Assembly: GCA_965208275.1 (NCBI GenBank)
Contig: OZ242331.1
Location: forward strand, 4,464,001-4,528,000
DNA from: Bin5 sp022827195
GTDB taxonomy: Bacteria > Chloroflexota > Anaerolineae > Caldilineales > Caldilineaceae
Length of the DNA: 64,000 nt
Reading direction: 5' to 3'
Part shown: in pieces, positions 41,849 through 50,085 of the stretch
How the letters are laid out: every line of letters begins with the position of its first letter
How positions within the stretch are numbered: the stretch's first letter is position 1
Position numbers and translations under genes: made by a program
Notes under the pieces: model-generated
What the model was told of the DNA's origin: nothing
Seen by the model: the letters and a program-made list of their open reading frames with translations, nothing else
Databases searched by the model: none

Positions 41849-43978
41849 CTAGTCGGCGGCCGCCAGTCCGTAGAATATGCTGAACAGCGCACCGGCCGCG
41901 CCGGCCTCGGCGCGGCGGTCGGGCGCGGACAACTCGACGACTGCGGCCCGGCCCGGCTCGACCTGGACGCGAAGCGCCGGCGGCGCCTGGGTACCGGGCG
42001 TGTGCCCGGCAAGACGCACCGTGTAGGCGGCCGGGCGCAGATCGAAGAAGCGGAAATCGCCCAGGGCGTCGCTGTGCGTGCGCGCGACGACCGCGCCGCC
42101 GTCGTCGAAAAGCTCGACCGCTGCGTTGGGGAGATGCGCGTTGCCCGCGATCCAGGCGGCGCCCACAGGCCGCACCGTCAACGCCAGCGGGTCGTGATCG
42201 CTGGAGCCGTACAGCGTCATCTCGCCCGGCTCCTGCGCGATCGGGTAATCGGCGTTGATATGCAGGATGTCGATGCCGCCGAAGTGGGGCTTCATCCCCT
42301 CTGTCAGCAGCAGATGGTCGAGCACCTGGCTGGCGCCGTTGAAGATGTAGGTGTAGCGGTCCAGCGGCGGCAGCGCGTCGAAGGTTTGGACCAGCGCCGG
42401 CCGCGTGCCGTTCTGCAGCGCCAGGACCGGCCCGCTGTCTTCGAAGTCGTTCAGATCGCCCAGGACGACGACGTGCGCGCCGGGGTCCGCGTCCAGGCGG
42501 CCCTGCACAAGCGCGGCTACATGCTCCGCCTGCAGCTTGCGATGGACGACGTTGACCGACTCGTCGCCGCGCTTGCTGCGCCAGTGGTTGACGATAACCG
42601 TCAGCGGGTACGCCTCGCCCCAGGGGCCGCTCACGAGCAGGTCGGCCACCAGGGGCGGCCGGCTGAAGAGCGGAAGAAGGCGCGCTGGACACTGTCCGGG
42701 AACCAGCCGCACACTGAAGCTGAACCGGCTACAGGCCTGCTCGGTCTGCGCCTGCACCACAGTCACGCGGTCGTCGCGCACGAGCAGGCTGTTCGTCAGC
42801 GGAAAATCGGGGCTCGCGGTTCCGGGGCCGGCAAAGGCCAGCGCGCTGTAGCGCAGCCCGCTGACTTTGCTCAGGACGCTCGCCAGGTTTTCGGCATCTT
42901 CCGGCTTGCCGGTCTCCTGCAGGCCGATGATTTCACAGTTCTGCAGGCCTTCGGCGATCGCGGCCGCCCGTTGTTGCAGCCCGGCCTCGTATTCGGCTTC
43001 GTCGGGCAGTTGATCAAAACCCCGCCCCAACGCCAGCACGTTGAAGGAGCAGACGCGGAAAGCGCCCGGGTCGGGCTGGGCGGGATGCTCCTGCGCCGCG
43101 CGGCGCGAGAGCACCTCGATCTCCTGGCCCGGCAGCAGGAGCAGCAGATATTTGCCGAAGCTGTAGTCGACGACCGCCTGCAGCTGCGCGCCGGGCTGCG
43201 CGGCGCGTACGCGCACGCGGTCGCCCCAGCCCACCTGCGGCAGCTGCGCGCCCAGTCCGTTGCCCAGGAAGATCAGCCCGGCAGCGTCGGACGGGTTGGA
43301 GCGCAGGACGCGCCCGCCGTGCACGTAGGGCAGCGAACGGTCGGCGATGAGCGCGATCTCGACATTGCCGTTGCTGAAATGCTTGGTCGGCCCCTGCACA
43401 ACGCCTTGCAGTTCCGAGAACGCGACCAGCATGCCCTCGAACCGCTCCAGCCGCAGCTCCGGCGCCACGTTGGGAACGGGCAGCGGCGCCGCCGCCGCGG
43501 TCAGACCGCCGCAGGCTTCGGCCGGGAGCGTCTCAACTCTGCGTGGCGTGGTCAACTCCGTCTTTTCATAGTACTCGGCCACCTCCCCGCCGTGCACGAC
43601 GATGCACGCGCCAGTCTCCACCCTCGGCGCGGAGGAGGTGTAGACGAAGATACCGTCGCTGGTCTCCGGGTTGTCGTCGCCGCTCGGGTCCTGCAGGTAG
43701 AAACCGTTCGACTGCACGCCGCTCACCAGGCCGAAGGTCGTGACGCGGCGCGAGGAGAGCGGCGAGCTCGCGCCGTCGCCCTGGATGAGGTAGACCGGCG
43801 TCAGGTCATCGGGTAATTCAGTGGACGGTGTGGCGGCAGCGACGGAAGAGGCTGTCAGAGCCAGCGACCCTGCCAAGAGCAGCCGGATGAGCAGCGGCCA
43901 TTGTCGGGTCCGCCCGTTGCGGCTTCCGCAAAAGGGGACGCCGGTCGATGAACAAAAGAATCTCAATCGGGATATCAT
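41849..43978 (-). CDS. secreted endonuclease/exonuclease/phosphatase-family nuclease (ExeM-like)
   Basis: About 709 residues, exported. A signal peptide (LLIRLLLAGSLALTASSVAAA) follows a short basic region. An OB-like or lamin-tail-like region (GLVSGVQSNGFYLQDPSGDDNPETSDGIFVYT) precedes the nuclease domain, where FNVLAL, GLQETG, VNHWRSKRGD, VLGDLNDFED and SSDHDPLAL supply the metal and catalytic His/Asp/Asn residues. The last about 90 residues form a carboxypeptidase-regulatory-like beta domain (ELFDDGGAVVARTHSDALGDFRFFDL). Likely extracellular DNase used for phosphate or nucleotide scavenging. The ATG at 43978 is my best start; the ribosome site is weak. Confidence 0.85.
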   Translation of the reverse strand: MISRLRFFCSSTGVPFCGSRNGRTRQWPLLIRLLLAGSLALTASSVAAATPSTELPDDLTPVYLIQGDGASSPLSSRRVTTFGLVSGVQSNGFYLQDPSGDDNPETSDGIFVYTSSAPRVETGACIVVHGGEVAEYYEKTELTTPRRVETLPAEACGGLTAAAAPLPVPNVAPELRLERFEGMLVAFSELQGVVQGPTKHFSNGNVEIALIADRSLPYVHGGRVLRSNPSDAAGLIFLGNGLGAQLPQVGWGDRVRVRAAQPGAQLQAVVDYSFGKYLLLLLPGQEIEVLSRRAAQEHPAQPDPGAFRVCSFNVLALGRGFDQLPDEAEYEAGLQQRAAAIAEGLQNCEIIGLQETGKPEDAENLASVLSKVSGLRYSALAFAGPGTASPDFPLTNSLLVRDDRVTVVQAQTEQACSRFSFSVRLVPGQCPARLLPLFSRPPLVADLLVSGPWGEAYPLTVIVNHWRSKRGDESVNVVHRKLQAEHVAALVQGRLDADPGAHVVVLGDLNDFEDSGPVLALQNGTRPALVQTFDALPPLDRYTYIFNGASQVLDHLLLTEGMKPHFGGIDILHINADYPIAQEPGEMTLYGSSDHDPLALTVRPVGAAWIAGNAHLPNAAVELFDDGGAVVARTHSDALGDFRFFDLRPAAYTVRLAGHTPGTQAPPALRVQVEPGRAAVVELSAPDRRAEAGAAGALFSIFYGLAAAD

Positions 43979-44774
43979 GTCTTCTGGAACATCCGCAGCC
44001 GCCCCGCCTCTCAATCCGGCGCGGGCGTTAAGACGCCAGCGGAGGAGTTTGTCGCCGAAACCTATCATTGCATCATAGCACAGCGCAGACTGCGGGCAAA
44101 GAAAATCGCCGTTTTCGGGTGTATCCCAATCTCCGGGCGAGGGATGGCAGGTTGATTTTCCGCATATCCGGGCAAGAGCCTGAAATATGCAGTACAATGG
44201 TCTACAAGGATAACCGAACCGGGCCGCGGCCCGGCCGCAACTGCAGACAAATGTCATTTGAATCTCTAGTTCTTATCTTTGGTGCGCGCACGACACGCTG
44301 GCCATGCGCAGCAACCCGCCGCCCGCCCAGCCCGGCCAATATCGCCGCGGCCCATTGTCCGCTTTTTGGAGAAAAATTTGTATCTCCCTGCTCTTGCACG
44401 CCCAAACCTGTTGCAGGCGCCCAAACACGACATTTATCGACGCGCGGTCGACATATGTCTACGCGCGGTCGACATTTGTCGCATTCGGTCGCAACAGAAC
44501 GCGGACCCCGACATCCTGTCACAAACGCCCGTCCCAATATCCTGTCACGAGAGAAGAAAAACTTCCTTGAGAAGGACGACATTGGACGACATTGATCGAC
44601 ATCCGATACCCTTTCGATACCCTTTCCGCCGCCGGCTTCGTCGCCCGCCGCGCACACAACTGACCGCGCCGCGCACGGGCGGCCCGGAAACGCGCACGCT
44701 GCCGCGATCCCGCCCCATTTCGGGGCGCCGGCCGTCGCGCAACCGGTTGGCAGCCGCTTCTGCGGAGGCATATA
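43979..44774. other. 796-bp non-coding region between divergent genes
   Basis: No convincing gene. The region 44428-44602 holds phased CGACAT repeats and palindromes; 44513-44548 has a repeated ATCCTGTCAC; 44604-44625 has a tandem GATACCCTTTC. Open frames here are low-complexity shadows of the repeats. Confidence 0.6.
44428..44602. repeat. helically phased CGACAT iterons
   Basis: CGACAT occurs at 44428, 44449, 44470 (spacing 21 and 21), 44509, 44577, 44587 and 44597 (spacing 10 and 10). The first three lie in near-identical 21-bp units CGACATWTRTCKACGCGCGGT; the middle unit contains CGACATATGTC, a near palindrome. Spacings of 10 and 21 bp place sites on the same DNA face, as in regulator or initiator binding arrays. 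Confidence 0.8.
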
Positions 44775-45605
44775 ATGATGCCGATGAACGCCCAATTCCA
44801 ACTGCTTGAAGACGGCCTCGGCGCCGGCGCCCCGCCCGCCGGCTGGGCCGCCATCGTCGATCTGCCCGTGTTGGTCCTCGTCGGTGTCACCGGCGTGGGC
44901 AAGAGCACCGCCGTCAACGCGCTGCGTAGCGGCTGGGACGGCGTCTCTCTCCTGCCCAACCGGCGTAAGATTGCCGACCTGCTGGTCATCCCCACCGTAC
45001 AGGGCTGGGACGGCGAGACCCCCGGCGCGGTGACCGACCGACGGCTCCGTTTCGACTACACGCGGCGCTACCGCGAGCGCTATTCAGGCGGTCTGGCCCA
45101 CGCGCTCAGCCGGCTGGTGCTGCCGCGGCCGCAGGCGGGCGCGCCCGGCCTGCACATCTTCGACGGCCTGCGCGGCGCGGATGAGGTTACCTTTGCCGCG
45201 CAGAGCCTGCCGCTGGCCCGCTTTGCCGTGCTCCACGCGCCCGATGTTGTGCGCGTGGAGCGGCTGCTGCAGCGCCGCGACGCCTTCGACCAGGTGGCCG
45301 GCCTGGAGGCAGGCGGCGGCTTCCGCTGGGAGGATGCGGCGGAAGGACGCGCGCTCTTTACGCAGGAGGAGCAGGACCGCTTGGCCGCGTTGGTGCGACG
45401 CGGCGAGGTGGACGGCGTCGAGCTCGCGGCCAAGGTCGCCATTGTCGCGGCCGAGCGCCGCAACTACGACCCGCACGCGGCTGCTGAAATCCTGCGGCGC
45501 GAGGCCCCCGATCGCACTGTTGTCGTCGATACAACGACCCATTCGCCCGCCGAAGCCGCGGCCGCGATCGGCGAACTGATCCACGCAGCGGCCGGCAGCC
45601 AGTAG
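44775..45605 (+). CDS. P-loop NTPase/kinase-like protein, function unknown
   Basis: A 276-residue protein with Walker A GVTGVGKST (37-45) directly after a hydrophobic beta strand, and a candidate acidic strand LHIFDGLRGADE. Arg-rich segments (VRVERLLQRRD) could be a lid. The layout resembles small-molecule kinases more than AAA proteins, but no family is recognised. CGGAGG precedes the ATG. It sits downstream of the phased repeats and 13 bases before the enolase-superfamily gene, so the two are probably co-transcribed. Confidence 0.65.
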   Translation: MMPMNAQFQLLEDGLGAGAPPAGWAAIVDLPVLVLVGVTGVGKSTAVNALRSGWDGVSLLPNRRKIADLLVIPTVQGWDGETPGAVTDRRLRFDYTRRYRERYSGGLAHALSRLVLPRPQAGAPGLHIFDGLRGADEVTFAAQSLPLARFAVLHAPDVVRVERLLQRRDAFDQVAGLEAGGGFRWEDAAEGRALFTQEEQDRLAALVRRGEVDGVELAAKVAIVAAERRNYDPHAAAEILRREAPDRTVVVDTTTHSPAEAAAAIGELIHAAAGSQ

Positions 45606-45618
45606 AGTTGGAACCGCA

Positions 45619-46719
45619 ATGCCCACCATCATCGAAGCCATCGAACCAATTCCCTTCCGCCTGCCGCTGCGCGAGCCGCTGCGTTGGGGCGCGGCCAGCG
45701 TGATGCCTGATGTGCGGCACGTGCTGCTGCATGTGCGGCTGAGCGACGGCAGCGAGGGCTGGGGTGAAGCGCCGCCCCGCCCCACCATCTACGGCGAGAC
45801 CGTCGACGGCATCTGCAGCGTGGTCCGCCAAGAGCTTGCGCCCCGCCTACTGGGCGAGATGCTGGACGACTCGACCCTGCCAAAGCTCTACGCACGTCTG
45901 CAGACGGTCAAAAACAACCAGACCGCCCGCGGCGCGCTCGATATGGCGCTGCACCACGCGCTGGCCGTCAGCCGCGGGCGCGACCTGTACGAGCAGGTTG
46001 GCGCCGGCCGCTCGCAGGTGCGCGTGAGCTACATTTTGGGCCTGGGCGAGATCGACGCCAGCCTGGCGGAGGCCGAGCGCATCGTGGCGCAGGGCGTGCG
46101 CGTACTCAAGGTTAAGGTAGGGCTGGACTGGGGCGCGGACCTGCAGCGGCTGCGAAGCCTGCGCGATCGGTTCGGCGCGGGCGTCGATCTCTACGTTGAC
46201 GCCAACGAGTGCTTCGAGCCGCAGAACGTGCGGGCGCGCCTGGAACAGATGGCCGAGCTGGAGGTGCGCTACTGTGAGGAGCCGCTGCCGGTGGAGCTGG
46301 TCCTCGCGCGCGCGGCCGCACGCAAGGTCGACGCGCTGCCCCTTATCGCCGACGACAGCGTCTTCAGCGCCCGCGACCTGCGCCGCGAGCTCAGCCTGGA
46401 CACCTTCCACATCCTCAACATCAAGACCGCGCGCACCGGCTTCACCGAATCGGCGCAGATGTTGAACCAGGCGCTGGTTGCCGGCAAGGAGGTGATGGTC
46501 GGCTCGCAGGCCAGCGCCGGCTGGGGGACCGTCGGCGCGGCGCTATTCGCCGCCCGGCCCGGTATCAACCTGCCGTGCGAGCTGAGTTTTTTCCTCAAGC
46601 TGGAAGAGGACCTGTTGACGCAGCCGCCGTCGATCGCCGACGGCTACCTCGACGTGACCCGGCTCGGCCGGGCGGAGATCGACGCCGACCGGCTGCGGGA
46701 TGCGCGTCTGAAGGAGTAA
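45619..46719 (+). CDS. mandelate racemase/muconate-lactonizing family enzyme
   Basis: A 366-residue enolase-superfamily enzyme. Active-site residues are in place: KVK with Lys164 and Lys166, metal ligands Asp194 (VDANE), Glu220/221 (CEEPLP) and Asp245/246 (ADDS), and Lys269 (NIKTA). Two lysines facing each other fit MLE or dipeptide epimerase subgroups that epimerise or cycloisomerise acids. The substrate is unclear; the unknown P-loop kinase-like gene upstream may belong to the same pathway. Confidence 0.88.
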   Translation: MPTIIEAIEPIPFRLPLREPLRWGAASVMPDVRHVLLHVRLSDGSEGWGEAPPRPTIYGETVDGICSVVRQELAPRLLGEMLDDSTLPKLYARLQTVKNNQTARGALDMALHHALAVSRGRDLYEQVGAGRSQVRVSYILGLGEIDASLAEAERIVAQGVRVLKVKVGLDWGADLQRLRSLRDRFGAGVDLYVDANECFEPQNVRARLEQMAELEVRYCEEPLPVELVLARAAARKVDALPLIADDSVFSARDLRRELSLDTFHILNIKTARTGFTESAQMLNQALVAGKEVMVGSQASAGWGTVGAALFAARPGINLPCELSFFLKLEEDLLTQPPSIADGYLDVTRLGRAEIDADRLRDARLKE

Positions 46720-46722
46720 ACC

Positions 46723-47802
46723 ATGGGTGTACAGACTCCAACTCCGCAGGCAGGGACGGGTTCACCCCTGGCGCTGGCTGGTCCCCTCACCGTCGGCGAC
46801 CTGCTGGACCGCGCCTTCCGCCTCTACCGCGCCCGTTTCGGCCTTTTTCTGCTGACGGCGGCCGTCCTGCTCGTCCCGATCGCGATCATCTCCGGCATCT
46901 TCCTGGGAGGTTCCTTCGGCGGCTTCATGCAGAACATGGGGCAGTTCATGACCGAAGCCACTGACCCCGATGACATCCCGTTCTCGATGGCCTTTGACCT
47001 TTTCGGCGGGTTATACGCCAGCGTGTTGCTCCTCGCCGTCGTGAGCGCCGCGGCCAACGCGATTGCCAACCTTTCGCTTACCGTGCAGGCGATCGAGGCG
47101 CTGCACGGCGGCTCGCTCCCGCTCATGGCCGGCCTTCGCCGCGGTGTGCGCCGTTTCCTGCCCTTTGTCGGTATGATGATTGTGCAGTACGCGGCCATCG
47201 CCGCCGCTTCAATCGTGGTCCTGATCCCGCTGGTCCTGGCCGGTCTCGCGCTGGTGGCCGCGGCCGGCGCGCTGTTCGGCGGGAACCCGTTCGAGAGCGA
47301 CGGGGCGGGCGGCATCCTCGCCGTCGTCGGCATGGTCGGGCTGGCCATCTGCGGATACGGCCTTGCCATCATTCTGGTCCTGGTCCCGTCCTTCTATCTG
47401 TCTGCGCGCTGGCTCGTCGCCCCGACCGCGCTGGTCGCCGAGGGGACGGGCCCGATTGATGCCCTGCGCCGCAGCTGGCACCTGAGCCAGGGCAACGTGC
47501 TGCGCATGGTCGGCTACCTGGTCCTGATTTACATTCTTATGGCGCTTTTCATGTCTGTGCCCGTGATGGCGCTGCAGTGGGCGATTATGATTCTGATGCC
47601 GACCGAGGCGCTCGAACTGGCGATGACCCTGCCCACGGCGGTCTCCTCCCTCATCTCGGTCTTCGGCCTGCCCTTCTACGTCGCCGCGATCGTGCTGCTC
47701 TACTACGATCTGCGCATACGGCGCGAGAGCTACGACCTGGAGTTGCGCCTCGCCGAAATGGAAGAACAAGTGGGCCGGGACGCCGGCGCGCGCGTGCCAT
47801 AG
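46723..47802 (+). CDS. polytopic membrane protein (glycerophosphodiesterase-membrane-domain-like)
   Basis: A 359-residue protein with about six membrane helices. It opens GPLTVGDLLDRAFRLYRARFGLFL, a signature of membrane proteins often found beside DUF4129 and transglutaminase genes. The ALRRSWHLSQGNVLRM segment in the second half fits the same family. Function unknown. Its TAG stop overlaps the GTG of a truncated paralogue, and a DUF4129 gene follows. Confidence 0.75.
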   Translation: MGVQTPTPQAGTGSPLALAGPLTVGDLLDRAFRLYRARFGLFLLTAAVLLVPIAIISGIFLGGSFGGFMQNMGQFMTEATDPDDIPFSMAFDLFGGLYASVLLLAVVSAAANAIANLSLTVQAIEALHGGSLPLMAGLRRGVRRFLPFVGMMIVQYAAIAAASIVVLIPLVLAGLALVAAAGALFGGNPFESDGAGGILAVVGMVGLAICGYGLAIILVLVPSFYLSARWLVAPTALVAEGTGPIDALRRSWHLSQGNVLRMVGYLVLIYILMALFMSVPVMALQWAIMILMPTEALELAMTLPTAVSSLISVFGLPFYVAAIVLLYYDLRIRRESYDLELRLAEMEEQVGRDAGARVP

Positions 47803-48065
47803 TGACCCAGTTCCCTCTCTCCGGGCCGATGAGCGTGGGCGACCTGCTGGACCGCGCCTTCCGGCTCTACCGGGCGCGATTCGGCGTTTTCCTGCCGACG
47901 GCGGCAATCTTTCTCGTGCCTGCTGCGGTTTTCTCTATTCTGTTCGGGGAAGGGTCGGTCGCCGGCATTCTCTCGCCTCTATTGGAAGTGGATGCCGCCT
48001 CGCCAGCCAGCCTTGCCCTCACTGCCCAGGGCATCGAAGCGCTGCACAGCCGCCCGGAAGGCTGA
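47802..48065 (+). pseudogene. truncated paralogue of the preceding membrane protein
   Basis: An 87-codon frame starting at GTG 47802. It repeats the neighbour's N-terminal block (SVGDLLDRAFRLYRARFGVFL) and then jumps to the block LALTAQGIEALH, which in the full-length protein lies about 65 residues further on. It stops soon after. This is an internal deletion plus C-terminal loss, so at most one or two helices remain. Probably decaying, though a short product could be made. Confidence 0.7.
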
Positions 48066-48108
48066 TCAGGAGCGGGTGGCGGTAGATGCGATTTCGAGGA
48101 GCATGTAG

Positions 48109-49062
48109 ATGATTGCGACCGCGCGCGGACGCGCCGGGTGGCTTCTCCTTCTCCTAGCCACTCTGTGGCCGGCCGGCCCCCTTCACGCCCAAGACGAAGC
48201 ACCGGTCTCTCTGTCCGTTTACGAGGAGCGGCTCGCCGCCGCGCTGGCGCAACTGGAGAGCGGCGTCGACCTGGAGAAAGTGCAGGCCGACCTCGCCGCC
48301 ATCGAGCAGGTCAGACTGCCGGGCGGGCGCGTACTGGATATCACGCCGCTGCTGGACGGCATCGAGAATGTCGACGACGCCCGCGTCCGCCTGGAAACGG
48401 TGCTCGCCCAATTGGAGCTCGTCGACAGCGATCGCACCGCCGACCGCCTGGCGGCCCTCGACCGCGTCTCCCAGCGCCTGGACCTCGACCGGCCCAGCCT
48501 GTGGGAGCGATTCACGCACTGGCTTGAAGATCTGTGGGACCGATTGAAGCCCCAGCGACAGGCAAGCGGAGGCGCGGGCGCGTCGGCGGGGCAGGCGGTC
48601 AGCACCGTTGCCGGTTGGGGAATCATCGTTGTCGGCAGCCTGTTGCTGGTGCTTCTGCTCAGCTATTGGCTGCGCGGCTTCCTGGGTGGCATACTGACGG
48701 ACAGCGCGGCGCGCGCCCGCAGCGCAGGGAGTGAGGGACCGGCGACCGCGGCCGAGGCGCGCGAGCAGGCGACCGCGCAGGCCCAGCGCGGGGCGTACCG
48801 GCAGGCGGTGCGAACACTTTTCCTGTCGGCGCTGCTGCACCTGCGTGAAAACGGTCTGCTGCAGCAGGTAGAAAACAGGACGAACCGCGAGGTACTGGCG
48901 AGTCTGCCGCCGCACAGTCCGGCGCGGCCCCATCTGGAGCCGGTGGTGGAGACATTCGACCGCGTCTGGTACGGCATCCGTGAGCCGGATGAGCAGACGT
49001 TCAACGCCTACCGCGAGGAGGTGAACGCGTTGATGGCGGAAACGGAGGAAGGCAGTGGCTAG
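48109..49062 (+). CDS. DUF4129 domain membrane protein
   Basis: A 317-residue protein. Signal peptide (about 8-27), an extracytoplasmic helical part (about 30-150), one membrane helix (about 163-188) and a cytoplasmic DUF4129 domain follow: AYRQAVRTLFLSALLHLRENGLL, NRTNREVLASL, FDRVWYGI. DUF4129 usually forms clusters with MoxR ATPase, DUF58 and transglutaminase genes; those are absent here and a DapA-family gene follows instead. The final codons (EEGSG) run into a heptameric array. Confidence 0.82.
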   Translation: MIATARGRAGWLLLLLATLWPAGPLHAQDEAPVSLSVYEERLAAALAQLESGVDLEKVQADLAAIEQVRLPGGRVLDITPLLDGIENVDDARVRLETVLAQLELVDSDRTADRLAALDRVSQRLDLDRPSLWERFTHWLEDLWDRLKPQRQASGGAGASAGQAVSTVAGWGIIVVGSLLLVLLLSYWLRGFLGGILTDSAARARSAGSEGPATAAEAREQATAQAQRGAYRQAVRTLFLSALLHLRENGLLQQVENRTNREVLASLPPHSPARPHLEPVVETFDRVWYGIREPDEQTFNAYREEVNALMAETEEGSG

Positions 49063-49142
49063 TGGCCGGTTGCCAGAGGCCAGTCCCGCTCGTGCAGTTA
49101 CTGAAAACTCAAAACCAAAAACGAAAAACCCAAAAAAGAGAG
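49048..49142. repeat. heptameric tandem repeat array (array 9)
   Basis: At least a dozen 7-bp units: GGCAGTG, GCTAGTG, GCCGGTT, GCCAGAG, GCCAGTC, CCGCTCG, TGCAGTT, ACTGAAA, ACTCAAA, ACCAAAA, ACGAAAA, ACCCAAA. The array switches from the GC-rich to the A-rich variant and ends at the ribosome site of the next gene. Confidence 0.8.
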
Positions 49143-49148
49143 AGGCAG

Positions 49149-50030
49149 ATGAACAAGTTCAGAGGGATTTTCCCGGCCATCATCACACCGATGACGGCGG
49201 AGGGCGGGTTGAACGAGGAGGCGTTCCGCCAGGTGATGGAGTTCAATATCCAGGCCGGGGTGCAGGGGTTCTGGGTGGCGGGCGGCACGGGCGAGAGCAT
49301 TCTGTTGGACGATGCCGAGAACCGGCGGATTGCGGAGATTGCCGCGGACCAGTCCCAGGGACGGATCGCCAACATCATGCACGTGGGCGCGCCGACTACG
49401 GAACGGGCCGCGCGGCTGGCCGAACACGCGGCCAAAGCCGGGGTCGAGGCGATCTGCTGCGTGCCGCCGTTCTTCTACACGCAGAGCGACAAGGGGGTCG
49501 TCGAACATTACCGGGTGGTCGCGGCCGCGGCGGACCTGCCCTTTTTCGTCTACAATCTGCCCAGTGCCACGGGTGTTGAGATCACCCCGGAACTGATGGC
49601 CAAGATCCAGGAAGGCGTGCCCCAGCTGGCCGGGCTCAAACATTCAGCCCCCTACATTCCCTATGTGAAAGCTTTCGCTGAGATGGGGCTGTCCTGTCTG
49701 ATCGGCAACGCGCGCCTGATGCTGCCGGGCCTGCTGATCGGGGCGACCGGCTGCGTAGACGGCCCGCCCAACATGGCGCCCGAGCTATGGGCTGCGATCT
49801 GGCGGGCCTACGAGGCGGGCGACATCGAGGCGGCGCGGGCAGCGCAGGAAAAGGCTTCGTCGGTGTCGGAGGCGCTGGCGCTGCCGGCCAAGTTCCACGG
49901 GGTGATCAAGGCGGTTATCGGCCAGCGGCTGGGGATCGACTGCGGCGACCCGCGCCCGCCCGGGGAACCGCTGACCGCGGACGAGCGTGCGGCGCTGGCG
50001 AAAAAGGTGGTTGCGCTGGGCCTGGCCTAA
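49149..50030 (+). CDS. DapA/NanA-family aldolase (dihydrodipicolinate synthase family)
   Basis: A 293-residue class I aldolase. GGTGES (45-50) binds the keto-acid carboxylate, Tyr135 (FVYNLP) is the proton-relay residue and Lys164 (AGLKHS) forms the Schiff base. The ATG at 49149 follows GAGAGGCAG. The family includes lysine-pathway DapA, sialate lyase and 2-keto-3-deoxy sugar acid aldolases. Its isolation from lysine genes and the abundance of sugar genes favour a sugar-acid aldolase, but this is inference. Confidence 0.9.
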   Translation: MNKFRGIFPAIITPMTAEGGLNEEAFRQVMEFNIQAGVQGFWVAGGTGESILLDDAENRRIAEIAADQSQGRIANIMHVGAPTTERAARLAEHAAKAGVEAICCVPPFFYTQSDKGVVEHYRVVAAAADLPFFVYNLPSATGVEITPELMAKIQEGVPQLAGLKHSAPYIPYVKAFAEMGLSCLIGNARLMLPGLLIGATGCVDGPPNMAPELWAAIWRAYEAGDIEAARAAQEKASSVSEALALPAKFHGVIKAVIGQRLGIDCGDPRPPGEPLTADERAALAKKVVALGLA

Positions 50031-50085
50031 CGGCAGTGGATAGAGGTTGGTGGATGGCTCGTGTCGTCCACTAACCACTTGTGTC
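50028..50085. repeat. heptameric inverted-repeat array (array 10)
   Basis: Left arm GGCAGTG, GATAGAG, GTTGGTG, GATGGCT; right arm TCCACTA, ACCACTT. These are approximately complementary. It fills the gap between convergent genes and reaches the TPR gene stop. Confidence 0.7.

Noticed and set aside
44428..44489. CRISPR-like array
   Set aside because: Units are contiguous 20-21-bp direct repeats without unique spacers; they fit operator or iteron repeats instead.
44428..44602. Replication origin
   Set aside because: Iteron-like repeats are present but I see no DnaA boxes (TTATCCACA-type), AT-rich unwinding stretch or dnaA/dnaN neighbours.
44068..44801. Overlapping frames on both strands in the phased-repeat region
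   Set aside because: Low-complexity products reflecting the DNA repeats; mutually overlapping and without family similarity.
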